This document shows, piece after piece, positions 42,045 through 51,918 of a stretch of 64,000 nt of DNA. Under the pieces are notes generated by a model. That model was not told the DNA's origin and did not search any database. It worked only from the letters and a program-made list of their open reading frames with translations. Each line of letters begins with the position of its first letter. Position 1 is the stretch's first letter. The stretch is from Oerskovia merdavium (GTDB lineage Bacteria > Actinomycetota > Actinomycetes > Actinomycetales > Cellulomonadaceae): NCBI RefSeq assembly GCF_014836755.1, contig NZ_JACSQF010000019.1, positions 20,182 to 84,181 of the forward strand, written 5' to 3'. The position numbers were made by a program, and so were the translations under genes.

Positions 42045-42775
42045 GCAGCGGACCGGGCAACGACGAGGGGTCCGGGCCTGGCGACGCACGGGCGGTCGGA
42101 CGGACCGAGGACACGGCGGACGGACCGAGCCTCCGCGAGCGGTTGCGCGCCCTGCCGACGTTCGGACCCGGCCTGCCGACGCTCGACCCGAGCGAGGCTC
42201 CGCCGGAACCCGTGACGTTGTTCCTCGAGTGGATCGGTCAGGCGATCGACGCCGGGGTACCTCTCCCCCATGCCATGACGCTGTCCACCGGAGGGGCCTC
42301 AGGTCGGGTGACGGCGCGCACCGTGATCCTCAAGGACGTCGACGCGTCGGGCTGGTGGTTCGCGACCAGCTCGTCGAGCCCCAAGGGCCACGACCTCGCG
42401 GAGAACCCGAACGCCGCCCTCACGTTCCTCTGGCCTGCGCTCGGGCGTCAGGTCAGGATCGTCGGGCCCACGCTCCCCTCCGACACCTCGACGAGCGCAG
42501 CCGACTTCCTCGCCCGCTCGGAGGGCTCGCGCGCCGCAGCGCTCGTGGGTCACCAGAGCGAGACCCTCACGTCGCGGCAGGAGTACTGGGACGCCTTCGC
42601 CGTCACGCTCGCCTCGGTGCGGGAGAATCCCGCGCTCGTCGCACCCGAGTGGACCGCGTACGCGCTCGCGCCCACGTCGGTCGAGTTCTGGCAGGCGTCG
42701 GACGACCGCGGACAGACCCGGCTGCGCTACCGCGCGGCAGGACACCACTGGGAGAAGGGGCTGCTCTGGCCATGA
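42041..42775 (+). CDS. PdxH-like flavin oxidase family protein
   Basis: A 244-residue protein with PNPOx layout: ARTVILKDVDASGWWFAT (FMN strand), SSSPKGHDLAENPNAALTFLWPALGRQVRI in pieces and a closing RLRYR...W.KGLLWP. The N-terminal 45 residues are disordered-looking. The match to true pyridoxine oxidase is partial, so the substrate may differ. ATG at 42041 overlaps the TetR stop. Confidence 0.85.
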   Translation: MSSGPGNDEGSGPGDARAVGRTEDTADGPSLRERLRALPTFGPGLPTLDPSEAPPEPVTLFLEWIGQAIDAGVPLPHAMTLSTGGASGRVTARTVILKDVDASGWWFATSSSSPKGHDLAENPNAALTFLWPALGRQVRIVGPTLPSDTSTSAADFLARSEGSRAAALVGHQSETLTSRQEYWDAFAVTLASVRENPALVAPEWTAYALAPTSVEFWQASDDRGQTRLRYRAAGHHWEKGLLWP

Positions 42776-43635
42776 CAGGGACCACGCAGGACACGACTGC
42801 ACCGCGCTCGATCGACCCGGCACCCACGAGCCCGCTCGATTCCCCACAGGCAGCGCCCCGCGACGACCTTCCGGCGATCCGACGTGACGCGGCAGCCGCG
42901 CTGCGCGCGCTGACCGAGGCCGTCCTGAGTCTCGACGACGAGGCACTCGGGTCCCCGAGCTCGCTCGACGGGTGGAGCGTCGGGCACGTGCTGTCGCACG
43001 TGGCGATGGTCGGCGACGCCCTCGCCCGCCAGGCCGAGCTCGCCGCCCAGGGCGAGACCGCCGAGGTCTACGAGGGCGGGGCCGAGGGGCGCGCGGCGGG
43101 CATCGAGGCCGGCGCGCACCGGACCGGGGACGAGCACGTCGACGCGCTCACCGCTGCGGGCGCGAGGCTCGAGGCCGCGTGGTCCCTCACGGACAGCACG
43201 GGGTGGGGTGCACGCGTGACGTACCGCGACGGGACCGTCGCCGACGTCCTCGACTGCTGGTGGCGCGAGGTCCGCATCCACGCGACCGACCTCGGTGAGG
43301 TCGGCACGGTCCGAGGCCTCACGCCGTCGGGAACGTGGGGCCTCGCCTTCACGGACCACCTGCTCGACTTCCTGAGCCCGCGCCTGCCCGGCCCCGTGCT
43401 CGTGGTGCGGCTCGAGGACGGGGCACGATCCGTCGTCGGGCCCGAGGGCGTGCGGCCCGCCGCCGAGGACGCGGGCGACGACGACCTCACCACCGTGACC
43501 GGCAGCGCGGCGGACGTCGCCGCGTGGCTCGCGGGACGCGCGACGGCCACCGACCCGACGGCTCACAGGGACGGCGAGACCGTCGACCTTCCGGCGCTCG
43601 GCCCGTGGCCGTCGGGCGTCCCCGTCCGACGCTAG
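42772..43635 (+). CDS. Mycothiol-dependent maleylpyruvate isomerase-fold protein
   Basis: A 287-residue protein of the DinB/MDMPI type. GWSVGHVLSHVAMVGDAL gives the first metal His, and WWREVRIHATDLG the Glu and second His. A C-terminal MDMPI_C-like domain follows. Such enzymes use mycothiol as cofactor or detoxify electrophiles. Third gene of the TetR operon (ATGA overlap), which suggests a stress or xenobiotic response. Confidence 0.85.
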   Translation: MTGTTQDTTAPRSIDPAPTSPLDSPQAAPRDDLPAIRRDAAAALRALTEAVLSLDDEALGSPSSLDGWSVGHVLSHVAMVGDALARQAELAAQGETAEVYEGGAEGRAAGIEAGAHRTGDEHVDALTAAGARLEAAWSLTDSTGWGARVTYRDGTVADVLDCWWREVRIHATDLGEVGTVRGLTPSGTWGLAFTDHLLDFLSPRLPGPVLVVRLEDGARSVVGPEGVRPAAEDAGDDDLTTVTGSAADVAAWLAGRATATDPTAHRDGETVDLPALGPWPSGVPVRR

Positions 43636-43642
43636 GCGCGGC

Positions 43643-43981
43643 TCACGCCCGGACCAGGACCGTCCCGTCCTCGACCGCCACATCGAACGTCCGCAGCGCC
43701 TCGGGCTCCTTGCCGCTCGGGTCGAGGCACTCGCCCGTCGTCAGGTCCCACACCTGCTTGTACATGGGGGACGTGATCGTCGGGGTCTCGCCCACCGAAC
43801 CGACGATCCCGCGAGAGAGCACGTTCGCCCCCGAGTACGGGTCACGCTGCTGGACCGCGAGCACGCGGTCGTCGGCCAGCCGGTAGACCGCGACCTGGGT
43901 CCCCTCGACGAGCGCAGCGACGCCGCGCTCGGGGACGAGCCGCTCGAAGGGGCAGACCGTGGTCCATGCCGTCGCGCTCAC
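43643..43981 (-). CDS. nirD: Nitrite reductase small subunit NirD
   Basis: A 112-residue Rieske-fold protein without the CxH and CxxH cluster ligands, as in other NirD subunits. VAVYRLADDRVLAVQQRDPYSGANVLSRG in pieces and SPMYKQVWDLTTGEC are typical. GTG at 43981 overlaps the nirB stop (GTGA). It is the partner of NirB in assimilatory or detoxifying nitrite reduction to ammonium. Confidence 0.93.
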   Translation of the reverse strand: MSATAWTTVCPFERLVPERGVAALVEGTQVAVYRLADDRVLAVQQRDPYSGANVLSRGIVGSVGETPTITSPMYKQVWDLTTGECLDPSGKEPEALRTFDVAVEDGTVLVRA

Positions 43982-46551
43982 TTGCGAACCTCCACCGTAC
44001 GGGCGATCACCGGGTTGTTGTCCGAGGGCTCGCCCGGGCGGGCCGGGCGCACCTGCCCGCGCACTCCCACGTAGGCGAGGTCGGGGTCGTGCTGGTCGGG
44101 GGCGTTGACGAACGACACGAACCGCGACAGGCGGTCCGGGTCGTCGAGGGTCTGGGCCCACTCGTCGACGTACGACTCGACGTGCTGCGCGATCTCGGCC
44201 TCGAGGTCGGCCGCGATGCCGAGCGAGTCCTCGACCAGGACCTTGCGCAGCTCGACGATCCCGCCCGGGAAGTCCGCGACCCAGGGGGCGGTCCGCTGCA
44301 ACCGGTCCGCGGTCCGCACGTAGTATGCGAGGAACCGGTCGATCACGGCCACGAGCCGTTCGTCGTCGAGATCCTCGGCGAGGAGCTCGGCGTGGCGCGG
44401 GGTGAAGCCGCCGTTGCCGCCCACGTAGACGTTCCAGCCCTTCTCGGTCGCGATCACGCCCACGTCCTTGCCGCGGGCCTCGGCGCACTCGCGCGCGCAC
44501 CCCGAGACCCCGACCTTGAACTTGTGCGGCGAGCGCAGCCCGCGGTACCTCAGCTCGAGGCGGACGGCCATGCCCACCGAGTCCTGGACCCCGAACCGGC
44601 ACCACGAAGAACCGACGCACGACTTCACGGCCCGCAGCGACTTGCCGTAGGCCTGGCCGGACTCCATGCCGGCGTCGACCAGCCGGCGCCAGATCTCGGG
44701 GAGCTGGTCGATCCGCGCCCCGAACAGCCCGATGCGCTGGGCTCCCGTGACGCGCGTGTAGAGCCCGAAGTCCTTCGCGACCTGCCCGATCACGATGAGG
44801 TTCTCGGGCGTGATCTCCCCGGCCGGGACGCGCGGGACCACCGAGTAGGTGCCGTCCTTCTGCAGGTTGGCGAGCGCCCGGTCGTTGGTGTCCTGGAGCG
44901 CGGCCTGCTCGCCGTCGAGGATGTACCCACCCCACAGCGACGCGAGGATCGAGGCCACGACGGGCTTGCAGACCACGCAGCCGCGACCCGTGCCGTGCGC
45001 TGCGACGATCTGGGTGAAGGTCCGCAGCCCGTCCTGGCGCACGAGCGCGAAGAGCTCGGCGCGCGACATCGAGAAGTGCTCGCACATGGCCTTGGACACC
45101 GTCACGCCGCTGGCCTCGAGCGCGGTGTTGACGATCTTGGTGAGCACGGGCACGCACGACCCGCACACCGTCCCGGCCTTGGTGCAGGCCTTGACCTCGC
45201 CCACGCTCGTGCAACCGTGCTCGGTCACCGCCCCCCGGACCGTCCCGGCCGTGACGTTCGCGCACGAGCAGACCACGACGTCGTCGGGCAGGTCACCACC
45301 GAGAGCCGGAGCCCCGCCTTCTGGGGCGAGGAACGCCGACGGGTCGGCGCCCAGCGAGCGTCCCAGCATGGGGCGCAGCGACGCGTACAGCGCGGTGTCC
45401 CCCACGAAGACCCCGCCGAGCAGCGTGCGCGCGTCGTCCGAGACCACGAGCTTGCGGTACGTGCGGGCGACCGGGTCCGCGAACGTGACCTCGAGCGCAC
45501 CGGGCGTCAGCCCGAACACGTCACCGAAGCTCGCGGCCTCGATGTCGACGCCCTTGAGCTTGGTCCCCTCGGGAGCCGGGGAGTAGGTGGCGCTGCCGCC
45601 CAGGAGACGGTCGACCACGACGTCGGCCATGGCGTTGCCCGGTGCGACCAGGCCCACGCACTGGTCCTCGAACGACGCGCACTCGCCCGCGGCCCACACG
45701 GCCGGGTCCGAGGTGTGGCACGCCGCACCCACCACGACGCCGCCGCGCTCGCCGATCGCCAGACCGGCCTCGCGCGCCACGCGGTCCCGCGGGCGGATGC
45801 CCGTCGAGAAGATCACGACGTCGGCCGGGATGCGCGACCCGTCCGACAGGTCCATGGTCCCCACGGCGCCGTCGCCCGCCGCCGTGAGTCCCGTGGCGCC
45901 CGTCGACGTCCGCACGTCGATGCCGCGGTCGGTCACGAGCACGCGCAGCGCCTCACCACCCGCGTCGTCGAGCTGGACGCTCATGAGCCGGTCCGCGAAC
46001 TCCACGACGGTCGCGGACGTCCCGAGCCCCTGGAGCGCGGCTGCGGCCTCGAGCCCCAGCACGCCTCCCCCGACCACGACGCCGTGCAGCGTGCGCCCCA
46101 GGCGCTCGGTGCGCAGCTCGACGTACTCGCGCAGCGCCTGCACGTCGGCCATGGTCCGGTAGCTGAACACGCCCGGCAGGTCGGTGCCCTCGGTCCGCGG
46201 CGTCCAGGCCCACGACCCGGTCGCCAGGACCAGGTGGTCGTAGGCGAGGACCCGTCCCGAACGGGTCGTGACGGTCTGCGCCTCGCGGTCGACGGCCGCG
46301 ACGGCGTCCCCGGTGACCAGCTCGGTGCGGGGGTCCTCCCAGACCGTCGGGTCCATCGTCAGGTCGTCCGCCGAGCGGCCGCCGAAGAACTCGGACAGGT
46401 GGACGCGGTCGTACGGGGCGCGGTCCTCGTCGCCGACGACGGACACCCGCCACTCCCCCTCGGGCGAGCGTGCGATCATCTGGCTCACGAACCGGTGGGC
46501 GACCATGCCGGCGCCGACCACCACGACGCGGCCGGGGGTGGGAGTGCTCAT
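43978..46551 (-). CDS. nirB: NADH-dependent nitrite reductase large subunit NirB
   Basis: An 857-residue flavo-sirohaem enzyme. Residues 8-20 hold the FAD loop VVVVGAGMVAHRF; a pyridine nucleotide domain follows. Cys428/Cys430 with the later GSC pair form the BFD-like 2Fe-2S site. Sirohaem and 4Fe-4S ligands are Cys645, Cys651, Cys685 and Cys689. ATG at 46551 fits the family; a longer frame to 46671 does not. It faces the mqo gene across a 250-bp divergent gap. Confidence 0.95.
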   Translation of the reverse strand: MSTPTPGRVVVVGAGMVAHRFVSQMIARSPEGEWRVSVVGDEDRAPYDRVHLSEFFGGRSADDLTMDPTVWEDPRTELVTGDAVAAVDREAQTVTTRSGRVLAYDHLVLATGSWAWTPRTEGTDLPGVFSYRTMADVQALREYVELRTERLGRTLHGVVVGGGVLGLEAAAALQGLGTSATVVEFADRLMSVQLDDAGGEALRVLVTDRGIDVRTSTGATGLTAAGDGAVGTMDLSDGSRIPADVVIFSTGIRPRDRVAREAGLAIGERGGVVVGAACHTSDPAVWAAGECASFEDQCVGLVAPGNAMADVVVDRLLGGSATYSPAPEGTKLKGVDIEAASFGDVFGLTPGALEVTFADPVARTYRKLVVSDDARTLLGGVFVGDTALYASLRPMLGRSLGADPSAFLAPEGGAPALGGDLPDDVVVCSCANVTAGTVRGAVTEHGCTSVGEVKACTKAGTVCGSCVPVLTKIVNTALEASGVTVSKAMCEHFSMSRAELFALVRQDGLRTFTQIVAAHGTGRGCVVCKPVVASILASLWGGYILDGEQAALQDTNDRALANLQKDGTYSVVPRVPAGEITPENLIVIGQVAKDFGLYTRVTGAQRIGLFGARIDQLPEIWRRLVDAGMESGQAYGKSLRAVKSCVGSSWCRFGVQDSVGMAVRLELRYRGLRSPHKFKVGVSGCARECAEARGKDVGVIATEKGWNVYVGGNGGFTPRHAELLAEDLDDERLVAVIDRFLAYYVRTADRLQRTAPWVADFPGGIVELRKVLVEDSLGIAADLEAEIAQHVESYVDEWAQTLDDPDRLSRFVSFVNAPDQHDPDLAYVGVRGQVRPARPGEPSDNNPVIARTVEVRK

Positions 46552-46801
46552 CTGGGGGGCCTCATAGGACGTTGGGGTGTGACGTGGAGCGAGGTGACGA
46601 GTCGAGGCCGACCGGGGCGGGATCTGCCTCGCACACCATCCTCGTCCATAGATACGAGCGATCGTGGTCAAAACTGCTGATCAGCGCGTCGCGAGGACTT
46701 TCGAGGGGCTGCCGAGGGACCTTGGTCCCGAGAAAGTGTGACCCACGACCGTGACGGACCGCACACCATGTGCACTCCTTCACAAGCGTAAAATCGAGCG
46801 C

Positions 46802-48307
46802 GTGGCGACTAAGAAGACAACGGGTCAGAACACCATCGACGTAGCCCTCATCGGCGGCGGCATCATGAGTGCGACCCTCGGCGCCCTCCTGAAGCTCCTC
46901 GAGCCCTCGTGGACCATCAAGGTCTTCGAGCGCCTCGACGCGGTGGCCCAGGAGTCCTCCAACCCGTGGAACAACGCTGGCACCGGCCACGCTGCGCTCT
47001 GCGAGCTGAACTACACCCCCGAGAAGGCCGACGGCACCGTCGAGATCGCCAAGGCGGTCGCGATCAACGAGCAGTTCGAGGTGTCGCGCGAGTTCTGGCA
47101 CCACCTGCTCACCGGCGGTCACCTGCCCGAGCCCGCGAGCTTCATCAGCCACACCCCGCACATGACGTTCGTGCGCGGCGCGGCCAACGTGGACTACCTC
47201 AAGCGCCGCTTCACCGCGCTGAGCGCCCACCCGCTGTTCAGCGAGATGGAGTTCACCGACGACCCTGCGGTCATCGCGCAGTGGGCCCCCCTCCTGGTCC
47301 TCGACCGCGACAGCGACGAGGCCGTCGCAGCGACCCGCGCGACGAGCGGCACCGACGTCGACTTCGGCGCCCTGACCTCCCAGCTCTTCGCCTACCTCAC
47401 GGCCAACGGCGTCGAGCTGAACCTCCAGCACGAGGTCAACAAGCTCAAGAAGCGCAAGGACGGCACCTGGGACGTCACCGTCAAGGACGTGTCCTGGAAC
47501 GCCAAGGCGGCCCCGCGCACCGTGAACGCGCGCTTCGTGTTCGTCGGCGCCGGCGGTGGCGCGCTGCCGCTCCTGCAGAAGGCGGGCATCAAGGAGGCCA
47601 AGGGCTACGGCGGCTTCCCCATCAGCGGTGAGTTCCTGCGTACGGACGACCCGGAGCTCGTCGCGCAGCACCAGGCCAAGGTCTACGGCAAGGCCGACGT
47701 CGGCTCGCCGCCCATGTCCGTCCCGCACCTCGACACCCGCGTGGTCGACGGCAAGACGTACCTGATGTTCGGCCCGTACGCCGGGTTCAGCCCCAAGTAC
47801 CTCAAGAAGGGCTCGCTGCTGGACCTGTTCACCTCGCTGCGGACCCACAACATCGGGTCCATGCTCGGTGCGGGTCTCAAGAACATCGACCTCACCCAGT
47901 ACCTCGTGGGCCAGCTCCTCGCGAGCCCCGAGTCCAAGTTCACGGCGCTCCAGGGCTTCATGCCCACCGCGCACCCCAAGGACTGGGAGAAGATCACCGC
48001 GGGCCAGCGCGTCCAGGTCATCAAGAAGGACCCCACGAAGGGCGGCGTGCTCGAGTTCGGCACCGAGGTCATCGCGGCCGCCGACGGCTCGATCGCCGGC
48101 CTCCTGGGCGCCTCACCGGGCGCCTCGACCGCGGTCCCCGCGATGATCGACCTGCTCGAGCGGTGCTTCCCGCAGCAGTTCGCCACGTGGCGTCCCGAGC
48201 TCGCGACCATGATCCCGAGCCTCGGCCAGGCCCAGTGGGAAGCGACCGAGCTCGACTCGCTCTCCGCCGCCGCCGGCCCCTCGGAGGAGGCGGTCGGCGC
48301 CCGCTGA
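46802..48307 (+). CDS. mqo: Malate:quinone oxidoreductase
   Basis: A 501-residue membrane-associated FAD enzyme oxidising malate to oxaloacetate and reducing the quinone pool. The FAD loop [38 protein letters not shown] (in pieces) and GQRVQVIK with the C-terminal GASPGAST are family marks. GTG at 46802 is likely because TAAAAT lies at 46789-46794, seven bases before it, pointing to a leaderless mRNA; ATG at 46751 is the alternative. Confidence 0.94.
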   Translation: MATKKTTGQNTIDVALIGGGIMSATLGALLKLLEPSWTIKVFERLDAVAQESSNPWNNAGTGHAALCELNYTPEKADGTVEIAKAVAINEQFEVSREFWHHLLTGGHLPEPASFISHTPHMTFVRGAANVDYLKRRFTALSAHPLFSEMEFTDDPAVIAQWAPLLVLDRDSDEAVAATRATSGTDVDFGALTSQLFAYLTANGVELNLQHEVNKLKKRKDGTWDVTVKDVSWNAKAAPRTVNARFVFVGAGGGALPLLQKAGIKEAKGYGGFPISGEFLRTDDPELVAQHQAKVYGKADVGSPPMSVPHLDTRVVDGKTYLMFGPYAGFSPKYLKKGSLLDLFTSLRTHNIGSMLGAGLKNIDLTQYLVGQLLASPESKFTALQGFMPTAHPKDWEKITAGQRVQVIKKDPTKGGVLEFGTEVIAAADGSIAGLLGASPGASTAVPAMIDLLERCFPQQFATWRPELATMIPSLGQAQWEATELDSLSAAAGPSEEAVGAR

Positions 48308-48331
48308 CCTCGACGCCGCAGGACGCACCGG

Positions 48332-48361
48332 CGCCCCGGTCTCCGCACGGAGACCGGGGCG
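48332..48361 (+). terminator. Hairpin terminator after mqo
   Basis: CGCCCCGGTCTCC and its inverse form a 13-bp stem with a GCAC loop, 25 bases after the mqo stop. It also faces the converging lipoprotein gene. Confidence 0.8.
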
Positions 48362-48407
48362 TCGTGCTGTGCGGGTCGGCGTCGGACCTGCGGCCTTCGC
48401 GCCCGGA

Positions 48408-49649
48408 TCAGGGCTGCTGCTTCGCCTCCGCGAGCACCTCGTCGACCGCGTCCCAGAAGTCGACGCGGGCCTGGTGCGTGGCGGCCGGAGTCGCCCCCGG
48501 CTCGTCGAGACCGAACGGCCGGTAGGGTGCGATCGCGAGAAAGTGCCCGGCGTCCTTCTGCTCGACGGCCGTGACCAGCCCCTGGTCGGCGAAGCGGGGC
48601 CTCACGTCCCGCAGGCGGCCGCACGCGTCCCACTGCGTATCGGCCGTCCCGCAGGCCAGCACGACCGGGCCGTCGATCGCCTCGACCGGCACCTGGGTCT
48701 CGGGCGGCGTGCCGACCGCGCTGCTCGGCCCGCACGGCAGTCCCACCCCGTCGAGCGTCCAGGCCGACACCCTCCAGTTCGGGTAGCCGCAGTACAGGCT
48801 GCCCGCACCGGTCGGCGCGAAGGCGCCGTACACCTCGTCAGGGCGGTTCGCGGCGAGCCACAGCGCCATCTCCCCACCTCGCGAGACGCCGAACGTGAAG
48901 ACCCGGTCGGTGTCGACCCCTGGCTGCTCACGCAACCAGGCGAGCCCGGTCAGGAAGGTCTCGACCGGCACCTCCGCGAGCTCGGTCGGCTGCCCCAGGC
49001 TCTTGAAGTAGCTGATCGCCAGGGCCGGGTACCCGAGCCCTGCGAGCCAGGTGGCGTTGGCTCGGGCGTTCCCGAGCCCGCCTTCCGACCCGCTGAACAC
49101 GAGCACGGCCGGCAACGTGTCGTCGGCCGAGAACCCGGCGGGAACGGCGTAGGCGGCCACCATGGCGTCGTCGGTCACGTCGCGGACCTCGACGTCCGCG
49201 CCGTAGCCCGTCCGCTCGACGACCGTCTCGGCGAGGGGCTCGCCGTCGGCGCTCAACGACAGCGTCACCGAGTGGTCCACGCTCCCTGCCTCGATACCGA
49301 GCCTGCTGCCCGTCATGGACCAGAACGGCCCCATCGCGTCGACCGTCGTCCACGACCCCTCGGTCGGGGCGGTCGTCGTGAGGTCGACCCGGCCGTCCTC
49401 GTCGGCCACGAACGTCGCCCGCGACGACATCGCCGCCCCGTCGAGGTCCGTCGTCGCGACCAGGCGCACCTCGCGTCCCGCACCGAGCCCGGTCAGCGTG
49501 ATCGCCAGGGGGTCGAACGCCCCGTCCTGCTCGACGACCTCGATCGCCGGGTCCGGTTCCGGAGGCGCCGAGCACGCCGCGAGAGCCAGCAGCGAAGCGG
49601 TCAGCAGGAGGGCAACGGCAGGGACATGGTCACGTCGTCGGGAGGCCAT
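48408..49649 (-). CDS. BAAT-like acyl-CoA thioesterase/hydrolase lipoprotein
   Basis: A 413-residue secreted alpha/beta hydrolase. A lipobox LAAC lies about residue 26, so the protein is lipid-anchored. The N-terminal beta domain resembles the acyl-CoA thioester hydrolase/BAAT N domain. The C-terminal half is BAAT_C-like, with GVSRGGEMALWLAA for the nucleophile Ser, an Asp near CGTADTQWD and DAGH for the His. Surface location argues against ordinary acyl-CoA substrates; lipid or antibiotic esters are possible. ATG at 49649 fits the signal peptide. Confidence 0.8.
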   Translation of the reverse strand: MASRRRDHVPAVALLLTASLLALAACSAPPEPDPAIEVVEQDGAFDPLAITLTGLGAGREVRLVATTDLDGAAMSSRATFVADEDGRVDLTTTAPTEGSWTTVDAMGPFWSMTGSRLGIEAGSVDHSVTLSLSADGEPLAETVVERTGYGADVEVRDVTDDAMVAAYAVPAGFSADDTLPAVLVFSGSEGGLGNARANATWLAGLGYPALAISYFKSLGQPTELAEVPVETFLTGLAWLREQPGVDTDRVFTFGVSRGGEMALWLAANRPDEVYGAFAPTGAGSLYCGYPNWRVSAWTLDGVGLPCGPSSAVGTPPETQVPVEAIDGPVVLACGTADTQWDACGRLRDVRPRFADQGLVTAVEQKDAGHFLAIAPYRPFGLDEPGATPAATHQARVDFWDAVDEVLAEAKQQP

Positions 49650-49716
49650 GGGCAAATGTTCCCGTACCGCACTAATCCGGCACAACCCGCCACGCCGGGG
49701 CCGTGCGACGCAGGTC

Positions 49717-49917
49717 TCACCCCCGAGGACCGCGCGTGCCGACCACGTCCACCTGTTGGCGCGGGTCGCCCCGCCCGGCCGGCGGCAGGGTCCATCCGTC
49801 GTTCGTCCCGGCGGGGAACCGGCCTCCTGCCGGCGGGCGCCGCACCGCCATCACCACGAGCGGCGCCACGAGCGCCGCGATCACGACCAGTCTCATCACG
49901 AGCTCCACGATGTCCAT
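49717..49917 (-). CDS. Small single-helix membrane protein
   Basis: A 66-residue protein with one TM helix (about residues 5-26, VMRLVVIAALVAPLVVMAV) and a polar Pro/Gly-rich tail. GGTGGAG lies before ATG at 49917. Family unknown. It is small and GC-rich, so it may be chance, though hydrophobicity and the ribosome site support it. Confidence 0.45.
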   Translation of the reverse strand: MDIVELVMRLVVIAALVAPLVVMAVRRPPAGGRFPAGTNDGWTLPPAGRGDPRQQVDVVGTRGPRG

Positions 49918-50006
49918 GCCTCCACCCTGGTCCGGCCGCGCGGCGCGCACGAGTGGCAGGAGAGACAGGTATCGACAAGATCCTGCCAGCGGCGTAGCGT
50001 CGAAGG

Positions 50007-50960
50007 ATGTTGCGCACAGTGGCGGCCGTCGTCGCCGACGGACTGGCCCCGTTCGAGTTCGGCGTCGTGTGCGAGGTCTTCGGCCTCGACCGCACGGACG
50101 ACGGCGTGCCCCTGGTCGACTTCCGCGTCTGCGGCCCGGTCGCCGGAGTCCCCGTCCGCACGAGCATGGGCGCCTCGCTGATCCCCGACCACGGTCTCGA
50201 CGCGCTCGAGGACGCGGACCTGGTCGCGGTCCCCGCGATGACCATCCGCAACGAGTACCCGCAGGAGATCATCGACGCCCTGCGAGCGGCCCACGCGCGC
50301 GGCGCCGTCCTGCTGAGCGTCTGCTCGGGCTCGTTCCTGCTCGCCGAGGCGGGGCTCGTCGACGGGCGCCGCATCACGACGCACTGGCGCCACGCCGACG
50401 AGCTCACGGCCCGCTACCCGCAGGTCGAGGTGGACCCGGACGTCCTGTTCGTCGACGACGGCGACATCATCACGAGCGCGGGCACGGCCGCGGGGATCGA
50501 CGCGTGCCTGCACATCGTGCGCAAGGAGTTCGGCAGCGCAGCGGCCAACGCGATCGCGCGCCGCATGGTCATCCCTCCCCAGCGCGACGGCGGCCAGCGC
50601 CAGTACATCGACCGCCCCGTACCGCAGTGCGAGGAGCAGAGCATCCGCGACGTGCTCGCCTGGATGGACGAGCACCTCGACGAGCCCCAGACCGTCGAGG
50701 ACCTCGCGCGCCGCGCCCACCTGTCGGCACGCACGTTCGCGCGGACGTTCGTCGCCGAGACCGGGACCACCCCCATGCAGTGGCTCGCGACCCAGCGCGT
50801 CCACCACGCGCGGACGCTGCTCGAGGAGTCGGGCCTGGACCTCGAGGAGATCGCGCGCCTGAGCGGGTTCGGTTCGGCCGCGCTGCTGCGCCACCACTTC
50901 CGGCGGGCGGTCGGCGTCCCGCCGACCGACTACCGCCAGACGTTCCGCCACGCGTCCTGA
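50007..50960 (+). CDS. GlxA-type AraC-family regulator
   Basis: A 317-residue protein: a DJ-1/PfpI-like domain (about 1-185), with SVCSGSFLLAEAGLVDGRRITTHW in pieces including the nucleophile-elbow Cys, and an AraC DNA-binding domain (about 215-310) with two helix-turn-helix units (LARRAHLSARTFARTF and IARLSGFGSAALLRHHF). GlxA-type proteins sense small molecules. The aldo-keto reductase and dehydrogenase genes downstream are possible targets. Confidence 0.92.
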   Translation: MLRTVAAVVADGLAPFEFGVVCEVFGLDRTDDGVPLVDFRVCGPVAGVPVRTSMGASLIPDHGLDALEDADLVAVPAMTIRNEYPQEIIDALRAAHARGAVLLSVCSGSFLLAEAGLVDGRRITTHWRHADELTARYPQVEVDPDVLFVDDGDIITSAGTAAGIDACLHIVRKEFGSAAANAIARRMVIPPQRDGGQRQYIDRPVPQCEEQSIRDVLAWMDEHLDEPQTVEDLARRAHLSARTFARTFVAETGTTPMQWLATQRVHHARTLLEESGLDLEEIARLSGFGSAALLRHHFRRAVGVPPTDYRQTFRHAS

Positions 50961-51087
50961 GTCTCTCACTGGGCGAGGCGCGCACCCGGGAGCGCGGCGC
51001 CGTCGGGCACGGTTCTCCACGTTGCACGACGGCGGCACACGCCTAGGGTCGAGAGGGTCCGGTCCCGTACGACGTGAGGCGCGCTCC

Positions 51088-51918
51088 ATGACCATCCCCG
51101 CCACCCTGCTGTCCTCCGGCCACCCCATGCCGCTGCTGGGCCTGGGCACCTGGCCACTCGACGACCACGCCTCGGCGCGCGCGGTCGAGAGCGCGATCGG
51201 GCTCGGGTACCGGCTCGTCGACACCGCGTCCCGCTACGAGAACGAGGTGGGCGTCGGGCAGGGCATCGCCGCGTCGGGCGTGGACCGCGCCGAGCTGTTC
51301 GTCACGACCAAGCTCCGCGGCGCGGACCAGGGGTACGACGCGACGCGGGACGCACTGCACGCGAGCCTCGACCGGCTGGGGCTCGACTACGTCGACCTCT
51401 ACCTGATCCACTGGCCGCTCCCCCGCCTCGACCGGTACGTCGAGTCGTACCGCGCGATGCTCGACCTCGCCGCCGAGGGCCTGGTCCGCAGCGTCGGCGT
51501 CTCGAACTTCCGCGAGCACCACCTCGACCGGCTGATCGCGGAGACGAGCCACGTCCCGGCCGTGAACCAGATCCAGCTCTCGCCCGCGCTCGCACGCACG
51601 GACCTGCGGCGGTACCTCACCGAGCGCGGCATCACGGTCGAGGGCTGGAGCCCGCTCGGGCAGGAGGAAGGGGTCCTGACCGAACCCGTGATCCAGGAGA
51701 TCGCCTCGGCCCACGGCCGCTCCGCCGGCCAGGTCGTGCTGCGCTGGCACGTCCAGCAGGGCATCGTGACGATCCCCAAGTCCGCGAGCGCCGAACGCCA
51801 GCGCTCCAACGCCGAGATCTTCGACTTCACCCTCACCGAGGACGACATGGACCGGATCGCGGGTCTCGACCGCGGCGAGGACGCCGCGCGCGACTCCGAC
51901 GAGCACGAGGAGTTCTGA
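51088..51918 (+). CDS. Aldo-keto reductase
   Basis: A 276-residue NADPH-dependent AKR barrel. The tetrad is Asp45, Tyr50, Lys75 and His108 (LIHWP). IPKSA near residue 230 binds the 2'-phosphate of NADPH. It likely reduces 2,5-diketogluconate-like or other carbonyls. ATG at 51088 begins the family N-terminus; an earlier ATG would add a random leader. One base is shared with the next gene (TGATG). Confidence 0.93.
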   Translation: MTIPATLLSSGHPMPLLGLGTWPLDDHASARAVESAIGLGYRLVDTASRYENEVGVGQGIAASGVDRAELFVTTKLRGADQGYDATRDALHASLDRLGLDYVDLYLIHWPLPRLDRYVESYRAMLDLAAEGLVRSVGVSNFREHHLDRLIAETSHVPAVNQIQLSPALARTDLRRYLTERGITVEGWSPLGQEEGVLTEPVIQEIASAHGRSAGQVVLRWHVQQGIVTIPKSASAERQRSNAEIFDFTLTEDDMDRIAGLDRGEDAARDSDEHEEF

